NCBI RefSeq assembly: GCF_000382045.1
Contig: NZ_KB907452.1
Location: 312,295 to 376,294, forward strand
DNA length: 64,000 bases
Source of the DNA: Variovorax atrisoli 110B
GTDB taxonomy: Bacteria; Pseudomonadota; Gammaproteobacteria; Burkholderiales; Burkholderiaceae_C
Direction: 5' to 3'
Shown here: piece by piece, positions 40,952 to 50,163 of the stretch
Layout of the letters: every line of letters starts with the position of its first letter
Position numbering within the stretch: the stretch's first letter is position 1
Program-made: the position numbers and the translations under genes
Notes under the pieces: model-generated
What the model was told of the DNA's origin: nothing
The model's database searches: none
The model's input: the letters and a program-made list of their open reading frames with translations, nothing else

Positions 40952-43693
40952 ATGACTACATCCCAGCGTCCCAGTGTTCGCTCTTTCATTGTTCGCCGTC
41001 CGGGCGCAAGCAAGCTTCTCGCTTCAGTGCTTCTGAGCGCTGGTTATGTGATGACGCTGCCCGTCGCACATGCCCAGGTCACGATCGGCGGGAATCAAGT
41101 CAATTCAGGCAACGTCTTCGGGGACACGAACCTCGGCAACAACGGCGGCGTATTGAACGCAGTCGGCGGCGTGACGACGACTACGCTGTCCGCCGGGAGC
41201 GTGAGCACCACTAACGTCACGGCCAGCAACGGCACCATCCGCACGCTGAGCGCGACCAACATCACCTCCACCAGCCTCACCGCAGCATCGGCCACGGCCA
41301 CCAATCTCACGTCCACCAGCATCAGCACGGCGACGCTCACCGCAGGCACCGTGTCTGCGGGCAGCATCACCGCCGGTACGGTGTCCTCGGCCAACGTCAC
41401 TGCGACAAACCTGTCCGCCACCAGCGGCACGGTCACCAACCTAACCTCTTCCAGCATCAGCACGGGCACGATCACCGCGGGCACCGTGTCTGCTGGCAGC
41501 ATCACCGCCGGCACCGTGTCCTCGGCCAACGTCACGTCGACGAACCTGTCCGCTACCAACGGCACGGTCACCAACCTGACCTCCTCCAGCATCAGCACGG
41601 GCACGATCACCGCGGGCACCGTGTCTGCTGGCAGCATCACCGCCGGCACCGTGTCCTCAGCCAACGTCACGTCGACGAACCTGTCCGCTACCAACGGCAC
41701 GGTCACCAACCTGACCTCCTCCAGCATCAGCACGGGCACGATCACCGCAGGCACCGTGTCTGCGGGCAGCATCACCGCCGGCACCGTGTCCTCGGCCAAC
41801 GTCACTGCGACGAACCTGTCCGCCACCAGCGGCACGGTCACCGACCTGACTTCCTCCAGCATCAGCGCCGGCACGATCACCGCGGGTACCGTGTCTGCAG
41901 GCAGCGTCAGCGCCACGAACGTCTCGGCCACCAACGGCACCATCAACAACCTGACCACGTCCAGCGTCTCCGCAACCAGCGGCACGATCAACACGCTGAG
42001 CTCCACCAGCATCACGGCCAACACCGTGAGCGCGGGCAGCGTGACCACCGGCAGCGTGTCCTCGAGCAACGGCACGATCCAGTCGCTGACCTCGACCAAC
42101 ATCCTGGCGACCGGCGTCACATCGACGAATGTGCTGGCGACCGGCATCACCTCGACCAACATCGATGCCACCAACCTGACGTCGAACACCGGCAGCATCG
42201 CCACGCTGACCTCCACCAACGTCAGCACCACCAACCTGACGGCCTCGAACGGCACGATCAATACGGTGAGCTCGACGAACGTCAGCACTACCAACCTGAC
42301 CGCGTCGAACGGCACCATCAACACGTTGAGCTCGGCCAACGTGAGCACGACGAACCTGACGGCAAGCAACGGCACGATCAACACGCTGAGCTCGGCGAAC
42401 GTCAGCACCACCAACCTGACCGCATCGAACGGCACCATCAACACGTTGAGCGCCACCAACGTCAGCGCCACCAATGTCAGCACGACCGACCTGACGGCCA
42501 ACAACGGAACGATCAACACGCTGAGCGCGACCAACGTCAGCACCACCGACCTGACCGCGAGCAACGGCACGATCAACACGCTGAGCGCGACCAATGTCAG
42601 CACCACCGACCTGACCGCGAGCAACGGCACCATCAATACGCTGAGCGCAACCAACGTCAGCACCACCGATCTGACCGCCAGCAACGGCACCATCAATACG
42701 CTGAGCGCAACCAACGTCAGCACCACCGATCTGACCGCCAGCAACGGCACCATCAACACGTTGAGCGCAACCAACGTCAGCACCACCGATCTGACGGCCA
42801 GCAACGGAACGATCAACACGCTGAGCGCAACCAACGTCAGCACCACCAATCTGACGGCCAGCAATGGCACGATCAACACGTTGAGCGCAACCAACGTCAG
42901 CACCACCAATCTGACGGCCAGCAATGGCACGATCAACACGCTGAGCGCAACCAACGTCAGCACCACAAACCTGACTGCCAACGCCGGCACGATCAACACG
43001 CTGAGCGCCACCAACGTCAGCACCACCAACCTGTCGGCCAGCCGCGGCACGATAAACACGCTGAGCGCCACGAACGTCAGCACGACCAACCTGTCGGCCG
43101 CCAGCGCCACGGTCAATGCACTGACCGCCGGCACGGTCGCCGCCACGACGGTGAACGCCAGCACGGTGAATGCCACCACCGGCAACTTCCAGACGATCAC
43201 CGCGGCCAACGGCAACATCACGGTGCTGAACACGCAGACCGGCAACATCACCACGATCAACGCCGTGACCGGCAACGTCACGACGCTGAATGCGGGCACG
43301 GTCAACGTCACCGGCAACGTGAATGCGGGCGGCACCATCACCGCAGGCAACGGCGTGGTCGCCAACGGGCGCGTGCAGAACGTGGCCCCGGGCGTGCTGC
43401 CGACGGATGCCGCGAACATGTCGCAGTTGAACCAGGTCCGCAGCGAGGTGCAGGACATGCGCAGGACCAGCAGCACCGGCGCGGCCATCGCGCTGGCCGC
43501 GGCCTCGGTGCCGGCGCTCGAGGCGGGCAAGAACTTCGGCATCGGCGTGGGCGTGGGCTCGTACGACGGCCGATCGGCCATCGCTGCAGCGGCCAGCTTC
43601 CGCATCGGCGAAGGCGCGCAGATCAAGCTGAATATCGGCAGCGGCAACAACGGCAAGGTCGGCGGCGGCATCGGCGCCTCCTGGTCCTGGTAA
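40952..43693 (+). CDS. Trimeric autotransporter adhesin (YadA-anchor) with pentad-repeat passenger
   Basis: 913 residues. It has a long signal peptide (to AHA-Q, about residue 42) and a short head (VTIGGNQVNSGNVFGDTNLG). The passenger, about residues 75-760, is low-complexity Ser/Thr/Asn/Gly/Ala with a hydrophobic residue at every fifth position in long stretches. Its core comprises four 45-residue units (pentads such as ISTGT-ITAGT-VSAGS-ITAGT) and about fourteen 20-residue units (STTNL-TASNG-TINTL-SATNV). The C-terminus has the usual neck VLPTDAANMSQLNQVRSEVQ and a YadA anchor ending in GGGIGASWSW. More than 60 N-X-S/T sequons are present by eye. AGGAAGA lies 8 nt before the ATG. A terminator follows, then a GT41 glycosyltransferase gene. 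The ligand is unknown. Confidence 0.9.
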   Translation: MTTSQRPSVRSFIVRRPGASKLLASVLLSAGYVMTLPVAHAQVTIGGNQVNSGNVFGDTNLGNNGGVLNAVGGVTTTTLSAGSVSTTNVTASNGTIRTLSATNITSTSLTAASATATNLTSTSISTATLTAGTVSAGSITAGTVSSANVTATNLSATSGTVTNLTSSSISTGTITAGTVSAGSITAGTVSSANVTSTNLSATNGTVTNLTSSSISTGTITAGTVSAGSITAGTVSSANVTSTNLSATNGTVTNLTSSSISTGTITAGTVSAGSITAGTVSSANVTATNLSATSGTVTDLTSSSISAGTITAGTVSAGSVSATNVSATNGTINNLTTSSVSATSGTINTLSSTSITANTVSAGSVTTGSVSSSNGTIQSLTSTNILATGVTSTNVLATGITSTNIDATNLTSNTGSIATLTSTNVSTTNLTASNGTINTVSSTNVSTTNLTASNGTINTLSSANVSTTNLTASNGTINTLSSANVSTTNLTASNGTINTLSATNVSATNVSTTDLTANNGTINTLSATNVSTTDLTASNGTINTLSATNVSTTDLTASNGTINTLSATNVSTTDLTASNGTINTLSATNVSTTDLTASNGTINTLSATNVSTTDLTASNGTINTLSATNVSTTNLTASNGTINTLSATNVSTTNLTASNGTINTLSATNVSTTNLTANAGTINTLSATNVSTTNLSASRGTINTLSATNVSTTNLSAASATVNALTAGTVAATTVNASTVNATTGNFQTITAANGNITVLNTQTGNITTINAVTGNVTTLNAGTVNVTGNVNAGGTITAGNGVVANGRVQNVAPGVLPTDAANMSQLNQVRSEVQDMRRTSSTGAAIALAAASVPALEAGKNFGIGVGVGSYDGRSAIAAAASFRIGEGAQIKLNIGSGNNGKVGGGIGASWSW
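41351..41890 (+). repeat. Four 135-bp tandem repeats in the adhesin gene
   Basis: GTGTCTGC recurs at 41351, 41486, 41621, 41756 and 41891, exactly 135 bp (45 codons, nine pentads) apart. Units differ by a few bases only, so unequal exchange can change the number without breaking the frame. Confidence 0.9.
42220..43110 (+). repeat. About fourteen 60-bp tandem repeats in the adhesin gene
   Basis: Units encode the 20-residue motif around TNLTASNGTINTLSATNVST. The 60-bp phase is constant except for one extra 15-bp pentad near 42470. The NLT/DLT and ASN/ANN variants alternate, showing amplification of sub-blocks. Confidence 0.88.
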
Positions 43694-43754
43694 TCCGCCC
43701 GGCACTTCCGCGGCGCCAGCGAGCGCGCCGCGGGAATGCCAGCGGATGCAATCG

Positions 43755-43789
43755 AAAGGCCGGCCCCTATACTGGGTGACCGGCCTTTT
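43755..43789 (+). terminator. Intrinsic terminator after the adhesin gene
   Basis: Perfect 9-bp stem AAAGGCCGG / CCGGCCTTT (43755-43763 with 43780-43788), followed by TTCACTT. It separates the adhesin from the GT41 gene, so the latter needs its own promoter or readthrough. Confidence 0.75.
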
Positions 43790-43877
43790 CACTTGTACGG
43801 AAGGCCGGCACCGAAGCGGCCGCAATCACTGTCCCGACCCAGTCTCGCCCCAGACTCGACACTCTTCACGCGGATTC

Positions 43878-46367
43878 ATGAACTCACCTTCTCTCGCTCC
43901 CGCTCCCTCCACGCCGGCCGCGGACGCCGGGCAACTCCTGGAGCAGGGTCTGGCGCTGCACCGGGTGGGCCGCTTCGCGGAGGCCCTGCAGGTCTACGAG
44001 GCGCTGCTGTCGCGCTTCCCCGAGCATGCCGACGCGCTGCACCTCAGCGGCGAGGCGCTGTACCGGCAAGGCCGTCCCAAGCTGGCGCTGAACTACGTGA
44101 ACCGGGCGATCGCACGGTCGCCGCACCACTTCTACTTCAACACCCGCGCGACGATCTTCATGCACATGGGCCTGCCGAACGAAGCGCAGCAGGACCTTCG
44201 CCGCGCGATCAAGGCCCAGCCCAACTACCCCGAGGCCTACGTGAACCTGTCGGCGGTCTATCGCCAGCAGAAGAAATTCCGCCAGGCACGCGAGGCCGCC
44301 GCCGAGGCCACGCGGCTCGCGCCGCAGGCACCCGCCGCATGGAACAACGCCGGCGCCATCGACATGGAGCAGGACCGCTTCGACGAGGCGATCACGCAGT
44401 TCGGCCGCGCGCTGGCACTGGACCCCGGCTACGCCGCCGCGCACAAGAACATCGGCAAGATCCGCGCGCACCAGAAGGACTGGGCCGCCGCGCTCGGCGC
44501 GTATGAAAAGGCCGCCGCCGACCCGATGGACTGCGAGGCCGCGTTCATGCTCTCCAGGGCGCTGCAGGCCTGCGGACGCATCGAGGAGGCGATCGAACCG
44601 ATGCAGCGCGCCATGCGCAACTGGCCGGCCGAGGAGCGCCACAAGGCGCTGTCCGACCCCGAGGGCGTGGCTGCGCTCTACGGCGTGTGCGGCGCGCTCG
44701 AGGGCGTGTCGATGCGCTTCGCGGAGTCGGCCGAGCTCTACAGGCTCGCGCTCGAAAGCCTGCCCGAGCACGAGCTGCTGCTGAACAACCTGGGCACGGT
44801 GAACTTCCGGCTCGGCCGCTTCGACACTGCCATCGAGGTGCTGAAGAAGGCCCTCGAGGTGCACCCACGCCAGGTGCTCGCGCGATGCAACCTGGGCGTG
44901 ACCTACGTGATGGCAGGCCAGTCGAAGGAGGCCATCGCCGAATTCGAGCAGTGCCTGCGCGACGATCCCGACTTCATGCCCGCCATGGTGTGGATGCTGG
45001 GCGAGAAGGCACACATCGCCGACTGGAACGGCGTGCCCGAACTGCGCGAGCGCATCGCGACGCTGCTCGATAACCCGAGCAACGACCAGACGGTGTCGTC
45101 CTTCATCCTGATGTCGAACTACGACGACGCGCGCCGCCTCATGAACTGGACGCAGCGCTCCGCCCTGCTCGCCGACCGCAACACGGCCATCAGGCCCTTT
45201 GCCGATGCGGGCGCGCGCCGCACCTCGCCGCGCATCCGCGTGGGCTACTACTCCTTCGACTTCCGCAATCATCCGGTGGCGCACCTGACGGCAGAGCTCT
45301 ATGGCCGGCACGACCGCAAGGAGTTCGAAGTCTTCATCTACTCCTACGGCCCCGACGACGGCCACCCCGCACGGGCGCGCATCGCCGCCACCGCGGAACA
45401 TTTCGTCGACCTGCAGGGCCTGTCGATCCAGCAGATGGCCGAGCGCATCCGCGACGACGAGATCGACATCCTGGTCGACCTCTCGGGCGACACGCGCGGC
45501 GCCAAGCCGCAGGTGATGGCCTACCACGCGGCGCCGGCGCAGCTCATGTGGCTGGGCTACATGGGCACCAGCGGCACGCCCAACTACGACTACCTGGTGT
45601 CCGACAACTTCCTCTCGCCGCCGGGCACGGAAGACTGCTACTCCGAGAAGCTGCTGCGGCTGCCGGAGACCTTCCAGGTCATCGACACCCAGCGCCCGGT
45701 CAATCCGCACAGGCCCACGCGCGCCGAGCACGGCCTGCCCGAAGACGCCTTCGTGCTGTGCAACTTCTCGCAGTCCTTCAAGATCCAGCCCGAGACCTTC
45801 CAGGCCTGGGTGCGCATCGTGCAGGGCATTCCGAACTCGGTGCTGTGGCTGGCCCAGGGCCCGAACGGCTTCGAGCAGAACCTGCGCGCGCAATGGGAGA
45901 AGGCGGGCCTGCCGGCCGAGCGCCTGATCGTGTCGCCGCGCATGCCGGTCGACCAGCACCTGGCGCGCATCGGCCTGGCCGACCTGTTCATCGACACCTT
46001 CCCCTACAGCAGCGGCGCGACCGCGAACGACGTGCTGTGGTCGAGCGTGCCGCTGCTGGCGCTCACCGGCACGACGATGGTGTCGCGCATGGCGGGCAGC
46101 CTGCTGCGCGCCATCGGACTGCCGGAGCTGGTGGCCACGAACCACGCGGAGTATGTCCAAAAGGCCATCCACTACGCCACGCACCGGGAAGAGCTGGCGG
46201 CGCTGCGCTCGCGCCTCGCGAAGGCCAAGGAAGCGCGCAGCGGCTATTTCGACACGCCACGCTTCGTGCGCCACCTGGAAGACGGCTACAGGCAGATTGC
46301 CTCGCGCAGTCGTGAAGGGTTGCCGGCTGCGCACGTCGATGTGGCACCGCGCCCGCTGGAGAAGTGA
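43878..46367 (+). CDS. TPR + GT41-type glycosyltransferase (OGT/SPINDLY-like)
   Basis: 829 residues. The N-terminal half (about 18-400) is a run of TPRs (for example GRFAEALQVYEALLSRFPEH, PAAWNNAGAIDMEQDRFDEA, LLNNLGTVNFRLGRFDTAIE). The C-terminal half is Glyco_transf_41: RIRVGYYSFDFRNHPVAHLT, ILVDLSGDTRGAKPQVMAYH, WLGYMGTSGTPNYDYLVSD, LCNFSQSFKIQPETF (UDP-contacting Lys region) and FIDTFPYSSGATANDVLWSS. The family includes protein O-GlcNAc transferases and the HMW1C-type N-glucosyltransferases that modify adhesins at N-X-S/T. HMW1C itself lacks canonical TPRs, so O-linkage is also possible. The neighbouring adhesin is an obvious substrate candidate; that link is inference. No signal peptide, so it acts in the cytoplasm. 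Confidence 0.9.
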   Translation: MNSPSLAPAPSTPAADAGQLLEQGLALHRVGRFAEALQVYEALLSRFPEHADALHLSGEALYRQGRPKLALNYVNRAIARSPHHFYFNTRATIFMHMGLPNEAQQDLRRAIKAQPNYPEAYVNLSAVYRQQKKFRQAREAAAEATRLAPQAPAAWNNAGAIDMEQDRFDEAITQFGRALALDPGYAAAHKNIGKIRAHQKDWAAALGAYEKAAADPMDCEAAFMLSRALQACGRIEEAIEPMQRAMRNWPAEERHKALSDPEGVAALYGVCGALEGVSMRFAESAELYRLALESLPEHELLLNNLGTVNFRLGRFDTAIEVLKKALEVHPRQVLARCNLGVTYVMAGQSKEAIAEFEQCLRDDPDFMPAMVWMLGEKAHIADWNGVPELRERIATLLDNPSNDQTVSSFILMSNYDDARRLMNWTQRSALLADRNTAIRPFADAGARRTSPRIRVGYYSFDFRNHPVAHLTAELYGRHDRKEFEVFIYSYGPDDGHPARARIAATAEHFVDLQGLSIQQMAERIRDDEIDILVDLSGDTRGAKPQVMAYHAAPAQLMWLGYMGTSGTPNYDYLVSDNFLSPPGTEDCYSEKLLRLPETFQVIDTQRPVNPHRPTRAEHGLPEDAFVLCNFSQSFKIQPETFQAWVRIVQGIPNSVLWLAQGPNGFEQNLRAQWEKAGLPAERLIVSPRMPVDQHLARIGLADLFIDTFPYSSGATANDVLWSSVPLLALTGTTMVSRMAGSLLRAIGLPELVATNHAEYVQKAIHYATHREELAALRSRLAKAKEARSGYFDTPRFVRHLEDGYRQIASRSREGLPAAHVDVAPRPLEK

Positions 46368-46426
46368 GCAATCGCGGGCATACTCGGCTCTCCTTCAACA
46401 GCAGAGCTCCAGCAGCCTTTTGAATC

Positions 46427-46858
46427 ATGAGCATCCTCAGTGAATTCAAGGAATTTGCCGTCAAGGGCAACGTCATCGACCTCGCGGTCGGCGTGATCAT
46501 CGGCGCGGCCTTCGGCAAGATCGTCGACTCGCTCGTGGCCGACATCATCATGCCGCTGGTGGGCGTGGTGTTCGGCAAGCTCGATTTCTCGAATCTCTAC
46601 GTGGTGCTGGGTACGGTGCCGCCGGGCGTCGCGAACACGCTGGCGGACCTGAAGAAGGCAGGCGTCCCGGTGCTGGCGTACGGCAACTTCATCACCATCG
46701 CCGTCAACTTCGTGATCCTCGCCTTCATCATCTTCATGATGGTCAAGCAGATCAACCGCCTGAAGCGCACCGAGGAGCCGGCGCCCGCCGCAGCCCCCGC
46801 AACACCCGAAGACGTGGTGCTGCTGCGCGAGATCCGCGACAGCCTCAAGCAGCGCTGA
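46427..46858 (+). CDS. mscL: Large-conductance mechanosensitive channel MscL
   Basis: 143 residues. It begins [20 protein letters not shown], then [20 protein letters not shown] as first transmembrane helix and pore, and [20 protein letters not shown] as second. The cytoplasmic C-terminal helix is [14 protein letters not shown]. It releases solutes upon hypo-osmotic shock. Single gene; repeat copy 11 begins 12 nt after its stop. Confidence 0.97.
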   Translation: MSILSEFKEFAVKGNVIDLAVGVIIGAAFGKIVDSLVADIIMPLVGVVFGKLDFSNLYVVLGTVPPGVANTLADLKKAGVPVLAYGNFITIAVNFVILAFIIFMMVKQINRLKRTEEPAPAAAPATPEDVVLLREIRDSLKQR

Positions 46859-46867
46859 ACCTGTTGC

Positions 46868-46962
46868 CCGCCCCAGGCTGCGCGCACTTCGTGTCGCGCA
46901 CGCCTTGACCCTGCCGGGCGACACCCACGGCCCGGCAAAGCCGGTTCCGCGGTGTTTCTGGA
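46868..46962 (-). repeat. Stop-codon-linked GC repeat, copy 11
   Basis: CGCCCCAGGCTGCGCGCACTT, GTGTCGCGCACGCC, a diverged centre CCCTGCCGGGCGAC, then CGGCCCGGCAAAGCCGG and TTCCGCGGTGTTTC. It follows the mscL stop by 12 nt and ends just before the pdxA stop (convergent gene). Confidence 0.78.
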
Positions 46963-46971
46963 GAAGTCGGT

Positions 46972-48006
46972 TCAGCTCAGCGTGCGAGCCATGCGCAGCG
47001 CCTCCACGAGGCTGGACGCATCGGCCCGCCCCGTTCCGGCAATGTCGAACGCGGTACCGTGATCGGGACTGGTGCGCACCAGCGGCAGGCCCAGCGTCAC
47101 GTTCACACCCTTTTCCACGCCCAGGTACTTGACCGGGATCAGTCCCTGGTCGTGGTACATCGCGATCACCACGTCGAACTCGCCGCTGGACGGCACGCCG
47201 TTCTTGGCGCGTGCGCGCATGAAGACCGTGTCGGGCGCGTGAGGCCCGCTGGCATCGATGCCCTCGGCGCGCGCCGCCTCGACGGCCGGCGCGATGATCT
47301 CCCGCTCCTCCGAGCCGAAGAGCCCGCCCTCGCCCGCATGCGGATTGAGCCCTGCCACGCCGATGCGCGGCGCGCGGCCCAGCGCGTGCGTGAGCGCACG
47401 GTGCGTGATGCGCAGCGTCTCCAGCACGCCCTCGAAGCGCACCGCCTCGATGGCCTTGCGCAGCGACATGTGGATGCTGACGAGCACGGTGCGCAGCTCG
47501 TCGTTGGCCAGCATCATGCGCACCGGCACGTCGGCCACGGTGCGGCCCAGGTGCGCGGCCGCCTCGGCCTGCAGCAGCTCGGTGTGGCCGGGGTACGGAA
47601 AGCCGGCTGCCGACAGCGCCTCCTTGTGCAGGGGCGCGGTCACGATGGCGCCGATCTCGCCGCGCAGCGCGGCCCGCGCGGCCCACACCACGCATTCGCC
47701 CGCCACCCGACCGGCCTCGGCGCTGATGCGGCCCGTTTCGATGCCAGAGGGCGGCGCGATCACCTGCAGTACCGGGATGCAGCCTGGCGGAACACTGGCC
47801 GCCTCGGCGACCGATTCGATCTCCAGCACCGGCCAGCCGGGGCGGCCGTCGGCGGCCAGGGCCTGCGATGCCTTGCGCAGCGTGCCCACGTCGCCGGCAA
47901 CGAAGGCGCCACGCGTCGCTTCGGGCGCGTCGCGGAAGGCCTTGACGATGATTTCAGGGCCGATGCCGGCGGGGTCGCCCAGCGTGATGGCGATGGAGCC
48001 GCTCAT
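46972..48006 (-). CDS. pdxA: 4-hydroxythreonine-4-phosphate dehydrogenase PdxA
   Basis: 344 residues. It has ITLGDPAGIGPEIIVKAF (substrate-binding N-terminus), IVTAPLHKEALSAAGFPYPG and HTELLQ, GLNPHAGEGGLFGSEE, and AMYHDQGLIPVKYLG with metal-binding His, then TSPDHGTAFDIAGTGRA. It oxidises 4-phosphohydroxy-L-threonine in pyridoxal-phosphate synthesis. It follows the Nif3-like gene by 31 nt on the same strand. Confidence 0.93.
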   Translation of the reverse strand: MSGSIAITLGDPAGIGPEIIVKAFRDAPEATRGAFVAGDVGTLRKASQALAADGRPGWPVLEIESVAEAASVPPGCIPVLQVIAPPSGIETGRISAEAGRVAGECVVWAARAALRGEIGAIVTAPLHKEALSAAGFPYPGHTELLQAEAAAHLGRTVADVPVRMMLANDELRTVLVSIHMSLRKAIEAVRFEGVLETLRITHRALTHALGRAPRIGVAGLNPHAGEGGLFGSEEREIIAPAVEAARAEGIDASGPHAPDTVFMRARAKNGVPSSGEFDVVIAMYHDQGLIPVKYLGVEKGVNVTLGLPLVRTSPDHGTAFDIAGTGRADASSLVEALRMARTLS

Positions 48007-48037
48007 TGGAAATACACCTCCGTGCTCCGCGCCGCGC

Positions 48038-48811
48038 TCATGCCGGGTTGTCGATGTCGATGAACTCGTGCGTCAGCCCGAGCTGCGCAGCCACGTGCCC
48101 CGCCACCGCGGGGGCACCGTAGCGCTCGGTGGCGTGATGCCCGCAGGCGAGGAAGGCCACGCCCATCTCCCGCGCGTAGTGGGCCTGCGGCTCCGAGATC
48201 TCGCCGGTGATGAAGGCGTCGGCGCCGGCCGCGATGGCGGCCTCGAAGTAGCCCTGCGCGCCTCCGGTGCACCAGGCGATGTTCCTGATGGGGCGCTGTG
48301 CGGCATCGACCAGCGTCACCGGCCTTTTCAGCACGCTCTCGACGTGGGTGGCGAGCGTCCTGGCGCTGTCGAAGCTCCCGCCGCCTTCCTGCGTGCCGAT
48401 GAAGCCCAGTTCCTGTTCCCCGAAGCGGCCGCCCGGACCGGTATGCGCCACGAGCCCCAGCTTCAGGCCCAGCTGGGCGTTGTTGCCGAGTTCGGGGTGC
48501 GCGTCGAGCGGCAGGTGGTAGGCGAAGAGATTGATGTCGCGGCCCAGCAGCAGGCCGAGGCGCTGCTTCATCCAGCCGGTGACGCGGCCGTCCTGGCCGC
48601 GCCAGAAGAGGCCGTGGTGGACGAAGATGGCATCGGCGTCGGACTCGATAGCGGCCTCGATCAGCGCGCGGCTGGCGGTCACGCCCGAGACGATCTTTCG
48701 CACCACGGTGCGCCCTTCGACCTGCAGGCCGTTGGGTCCGTAGTCCTTGAAGCGCCCGGGGGCCAGCAGCAGGTCGAATGCGTGAAGCAGTTCGTGGCGG
48801 GTTGTGCTCAT
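48038..48811 (-). CDS. Nif3/YbgI-like dinuclear metal centre protein (DUF34)
   Basis: 257 residues. The start region LLAPGRFKDYGPNGLQVEG is followed by the first metal site IFVHHGLFW (HH), then FAYHLPLDAHPELGNNAQLG and, near the end, ITGEISEPQAHYAREMGVAF and ACGHHATERYG (HHxxE). These are the conserved metal ligands of the family. The protein is often labelled GTP cyclohydrolase I type 2, but its role in most bacteria is not established. It overlaps the MFS gene by ATGA. Confidence 0.9.
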   Translation of the reverse strand: MSTTRHELLHAFDLLLAPGRFKDYGPNGLQVEGRTVVRKIVSGVTASRALIEAAIESDADAIFVHHGLFWRGQDGRVTGWMKQRLGLLLGRDINLFAYHLPLDAHPELGNNAQLGLKLGLVAHTGPGGRFGEQELGFIGTQEGGGSFDSARTLATHVESVLKRPVTLVDAAQRPIRNIAWCTGGAQGYFEAAIAAGADAFITGEISEPQAHYAREMGVAFLACGHHATERYGAPAVAGHVAAQLGLTHEFIDIDNPA

Positions 48812-50163
48812 CGCGCCATTGTCGCGCCGCGCGCGGGCGCTACGCCACCGTCGCGCATCGCATGGCCGCGCGCGGCCAGGGGCAGCAGCGCCAGCAGGAA
48901 GCCGAGCGCGGCCAGCACCGCGACGTAGTGCGCGGGCGCCATCGTGTCGTGCTGCAGCCAGAGCGTCAGGATCACCGGCGTGAGCCCGCCGAAGACCGCG
49001 TACGACATGTTGTAGGCGAAGGAAAGCCCGGTGAAGCGCACCGGCGCCGGGAAGGCGCGCACGCCCGCGATCGGCACGGTGGCGATGGAGCCCACGAACA
49101 GGCCCACCAGGCCGTAGTGCCAGAAGAGCGTCGCCGGCGTACCGGGCAGGCCGCTGTAGAAAAGGTAGGCCGTGGCGAACAGGCCGCCCCAGCCGATCAG
49201 CATGACGGCCCGGGTGCCGATGCGGTCGCTCGCCCAGCCGGCCAGCACGCAGCCCAACGTGAGCGTCAGCGTGGCCAGGGCGTTGGCCTCCAGCGCCATG
49301 GCGGCAGGAATGTGGTGCACCTTCTGCAGGTAGGTGGGCGTGTAGAGCACCACGACCACGATGGCGGCCGACAGCACCCAGGTCAGCAGCGCGACGTACA
49401 CGCAGGCCAGGCGATGCTCGCGCAGCACGGTACGAAGTGGCAGCTCGCGCGCCGCGTTGCGGCGGCCGGCCAGCTCCTTGAACACCGGCGTCTCGTGCAG
49501 GAAGCGCCGCAGGTACACCGACACCAGCCCGAACACGCCGCCCAGGATGAACGGAATGCGCCAGGCGAAGTCGCTCACCTGCTCGGGCGAATAGTGGCGG
49601 TTGATGGCCACCGCGATCAGCGAGCCCAGCAGGATGCCGCCGGTGATGCCCGAAGTCAGCACGCCGATGCCCAGGCCGTAGCGCTTTTCCGGCACGTGCT
49701 CGCCCACGAACACCCAGGCGCCGGGCATCTCGCCGCCGATGGCCGCGCCCTGCAGCACGCGCATCGCCAGCAGCAGCAGCGGGGCCGCCACGCCGATGCT
49801 GGCGTAGGTGGGCAGCAGGCCGATCACCAGCGTGGGCGCCGCCATCAGGAAGATCGACAGCGTGAACATGCGCTTGCGGCCGAAGATGTCGCCGAAATGC
49901 GCGATGACGATGCCGCCCACCGGGCGCGCCAGATAGCCGGCCGCGAAGATGCCGAAGGTCTGCAGCTGGCGCAGCCAGTCGGGCATGTCGGCCGGGAAGA
50001 ACAGCGCTCCCAGCACGGTGGCGAAGAACACGTAGATGACGAAATCGTAGAACTCCAGCGTGCCGCCGAGGGCGGACAGGCCGAGGGTCTTGTAGTCGCT
50101 CGAGGCGAGCGTGCGCGCCGGCACCGGCCGTGCGCCGTGCGGGGTGGTAGCTTCTGAAGTCAT
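48808..50163 (-). CDS. MFS transporter (metabolite:H+ symporter, ProP/ShiA-like)
   Basis: 451 residues with 12 predicted membrane segments. The MHS-family signature is visible: LGGTLEFYDFVIYVFFATVL in TM1, AGYLARPVGGIVIAHFGDIF then GRKRMF in loop 2-3, and MRVLQGAAIGGEMPGAWVFV in TM4. Family members carry proline/betaine, citrate, shikimate or dicarboxylates; the substrate is not clear here. The start at 50163 (MTSEATTPHG) is the first Met compatible with the family N-terminus. It is first in the mfs-nif3-pdxA run and divergent from the protease gene. Confidence 0.88.
   Translation of the reverse strand: MTSEATTPHGARPVPARTLASSDYKTLGLSALGGTLEFYDFVIYVFFATVLGALFFPADMPDWLRQLQTFGIFAAGYLARPVGGIVIAHFGDIFGRKRMFTLSIFLMAAPTLVIGLLPTYASIGVAAPLLLLAMRVLQGAAIGGEMPGAWVFVGEHVPEKRYGLGIGVLTSGITGGILLGSLIAVAINRHYSPEQVSDFAWRIPFILGGVFGLVSVYLRRFLHETPVFKELAGRRNAARELPLRTVLREHRLACVYVALLTWVLSAAIVVVVLYTPTYLQKVHHIPAAMALEANALATLTLTLGCVLAGWASDRIGTRAVMLIGWGGLFATAYLFYSGLPGTPATLFWHYGLVGLFVGSIATVPIAGVRAFPAPVRFTGLSFAYNMSYAVFGGLTPVILTLWLQHDTMAPAHYVAVLAALGFLLALLPLAARGHAMRDGGVAPARGATMAR

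Noticed and set aside
41095..43671. An 858-codon minus-strand frame opposite the adhesin, rich in VLTLVALSVL-like repeats
   Set aside because: It is the reverse reading of the adhesin tandem repeats. The + strand has signal peptide, YadA anchor, ribosome site and terminator.
46868..46962. Repeat copy as a rho-independent terminator of mscL
   Set aside because: Stable hairpins are present, but no T-run follows in this or most other copies, so I did not label the family as terminators.
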